A stretch of DNA of 64,000 nucleotides from the NCBI RefSeq assembly GCF_007993865.1, contig NZ_VIUH01000013.1, forward strand, positions 62,001 to 126,000, written 5' to 3'. Below the pieces are notes generated by a model, which was not told the origin of the DNA, made no database searches, and saw nothing but the letters and a program-made list of their open reading frames with translations. This DNA is from Pseudomonas sp. SJZ079 (lineage in GTDB: Bacteria; Pseudomonadota; Gammaproteobacteria; Pseudomonadales; Pseudomonadaceae). This document shows, one piece after another, positions 63,860-64,000 of this stretch. Positions within the stretch are counted from its first letter, which is position 1. Every line of letters starts with the position of its first letter. Both the position numbers and the translations under genes were made by a program.

Positions 63860-64000
63860 CGCGAAACAGCTAACGGCAAAAGGTGGGTTGCTCGCTGAGA
63901 TGAATCCGATCATGTCGATCGGTTCGGCTCTGCTGGTTATCGCGTTTGTGCTATTTACGGTTATCGATCCGGTGTATGCCGACTCTATTTACAGTGCGGC
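63852..64000 (+). CDS. BCCT-family transporter (DddT-like), cut by window edge
   Basis: Forty-nine codons are visible. After a short polar tail, the sequence LAEMNPIMSIGSALLVIAFVLFTVIDP is the first membrane helix of betaine/choline/carnitine transporters (BCCT). GAGGG lies seven bases upstream. Divergence from the DddD-like gene supports a DMSP importer such as DddT. Confidence 0.7.
   Translation, partial: MSSAKQLTAKGGLLAEMNPIMSIGSALLVIAFVLFTVIDPVYADSIYSA

Noticed and set aside
1..64000. CRISPR arrays, tRNA or rRNA genes, prophage or insertion sequences
   Set aside because: No regular repeat-spacer arrays, no cloverleaf or rRNA sequence, and no transposase, integrase or phage structural protein were found.

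Overview
The window is a high-GC stretch of a Pseudomonas chromosome. The genus is inferred from several things read together: a family I lipase next to its membrane foldase, the rnd-ycgL-ycgN neighbourhood, AceK, a guanidinobutyrase very close to GbuA of P. aeruginosa, and Pseudomonas-style dispersed inverted repeats. I saw no rRNA, tRNA, prophage, insertion sequence or CRISPR array. About 58 protein genes are supported, including three short ones of 41 to 55 residues.

Layout. (1) 1-5600: a LysR regulator, cut by the window edge, divergent from an amine-catabolism operon (aldehyde dehydrogenase, APC permease, SpuC-like aminotransferase) that ends in a strong terminator. (2) 5960-13540: an MFS transporter with a translationally overlapping 41-residue membrane peptide. 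It is followed by a lipid-use block: secreted lipase, lipase foldase, hybrid histidine kinase, LuxR-type regulator and a FadL-family outer-membrane fatty-acid porin. A good sigma-54 promoter lies before the lipase gene. (3) 13700-33000: mostly housekeeping or poorly characterised genes (sulfurtransferase, GST, ZIP-like protein, SMP-30-like protein, LysR/SDR pair, rnd-ycgL, ycgN, a metallopeptidase, lone HicA, TrmH-family methyltransferase, HNH nuclease, oligopeptidase B, HIT protein, YafJ). Two families of dispersed repeats interrupt this region, and some copies supply the stop codon of the preceding gene. (4) 33100-37560: a complete type I secretion operon with no visible substrate. (5) 38240-42030: MoxR ATPase, GFA protein, VWA protein, then cysK. 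(6) 42135-45720: a second RpoS-like sigma factor with a LuxR-type response regulator and a NarL-type histidine kinase. (7) 46100-49300: DMT exporter, aceK and a small conserved-looking protein. (8) 49530-58980: a guanidino-compound locus (ThDP decarboxylase of the 2-ketoarginine type, Na+ symporter, class II aldolase-like protein, polar amino-acid ABC transporter, GbuA) with a divergent LysR regulator (GbuR-like). (9) 59010-64000: an MFS transporter, then an 836-residue tandem CaiB-type CoA transferase that matches the DMSP lyase/CoA transferase DddD. It is divergent from a BCCT carrier that runs off the window. Together these look like the start of a DMSP (dimethylsulfoniopropionate) uptake and cleavage locus.

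The items most worth following up are the DddD/BCCT pair, the RpoS paralogue with its own two-component system and tandem direct repeats in the shared promoter region, the sigma-54 lipase/foldase/FadL block, the orphan type I secretion system, and several compact cis-elements (operator-like palindromes, an RBS-sequestering hairpin, an orphan terminator).
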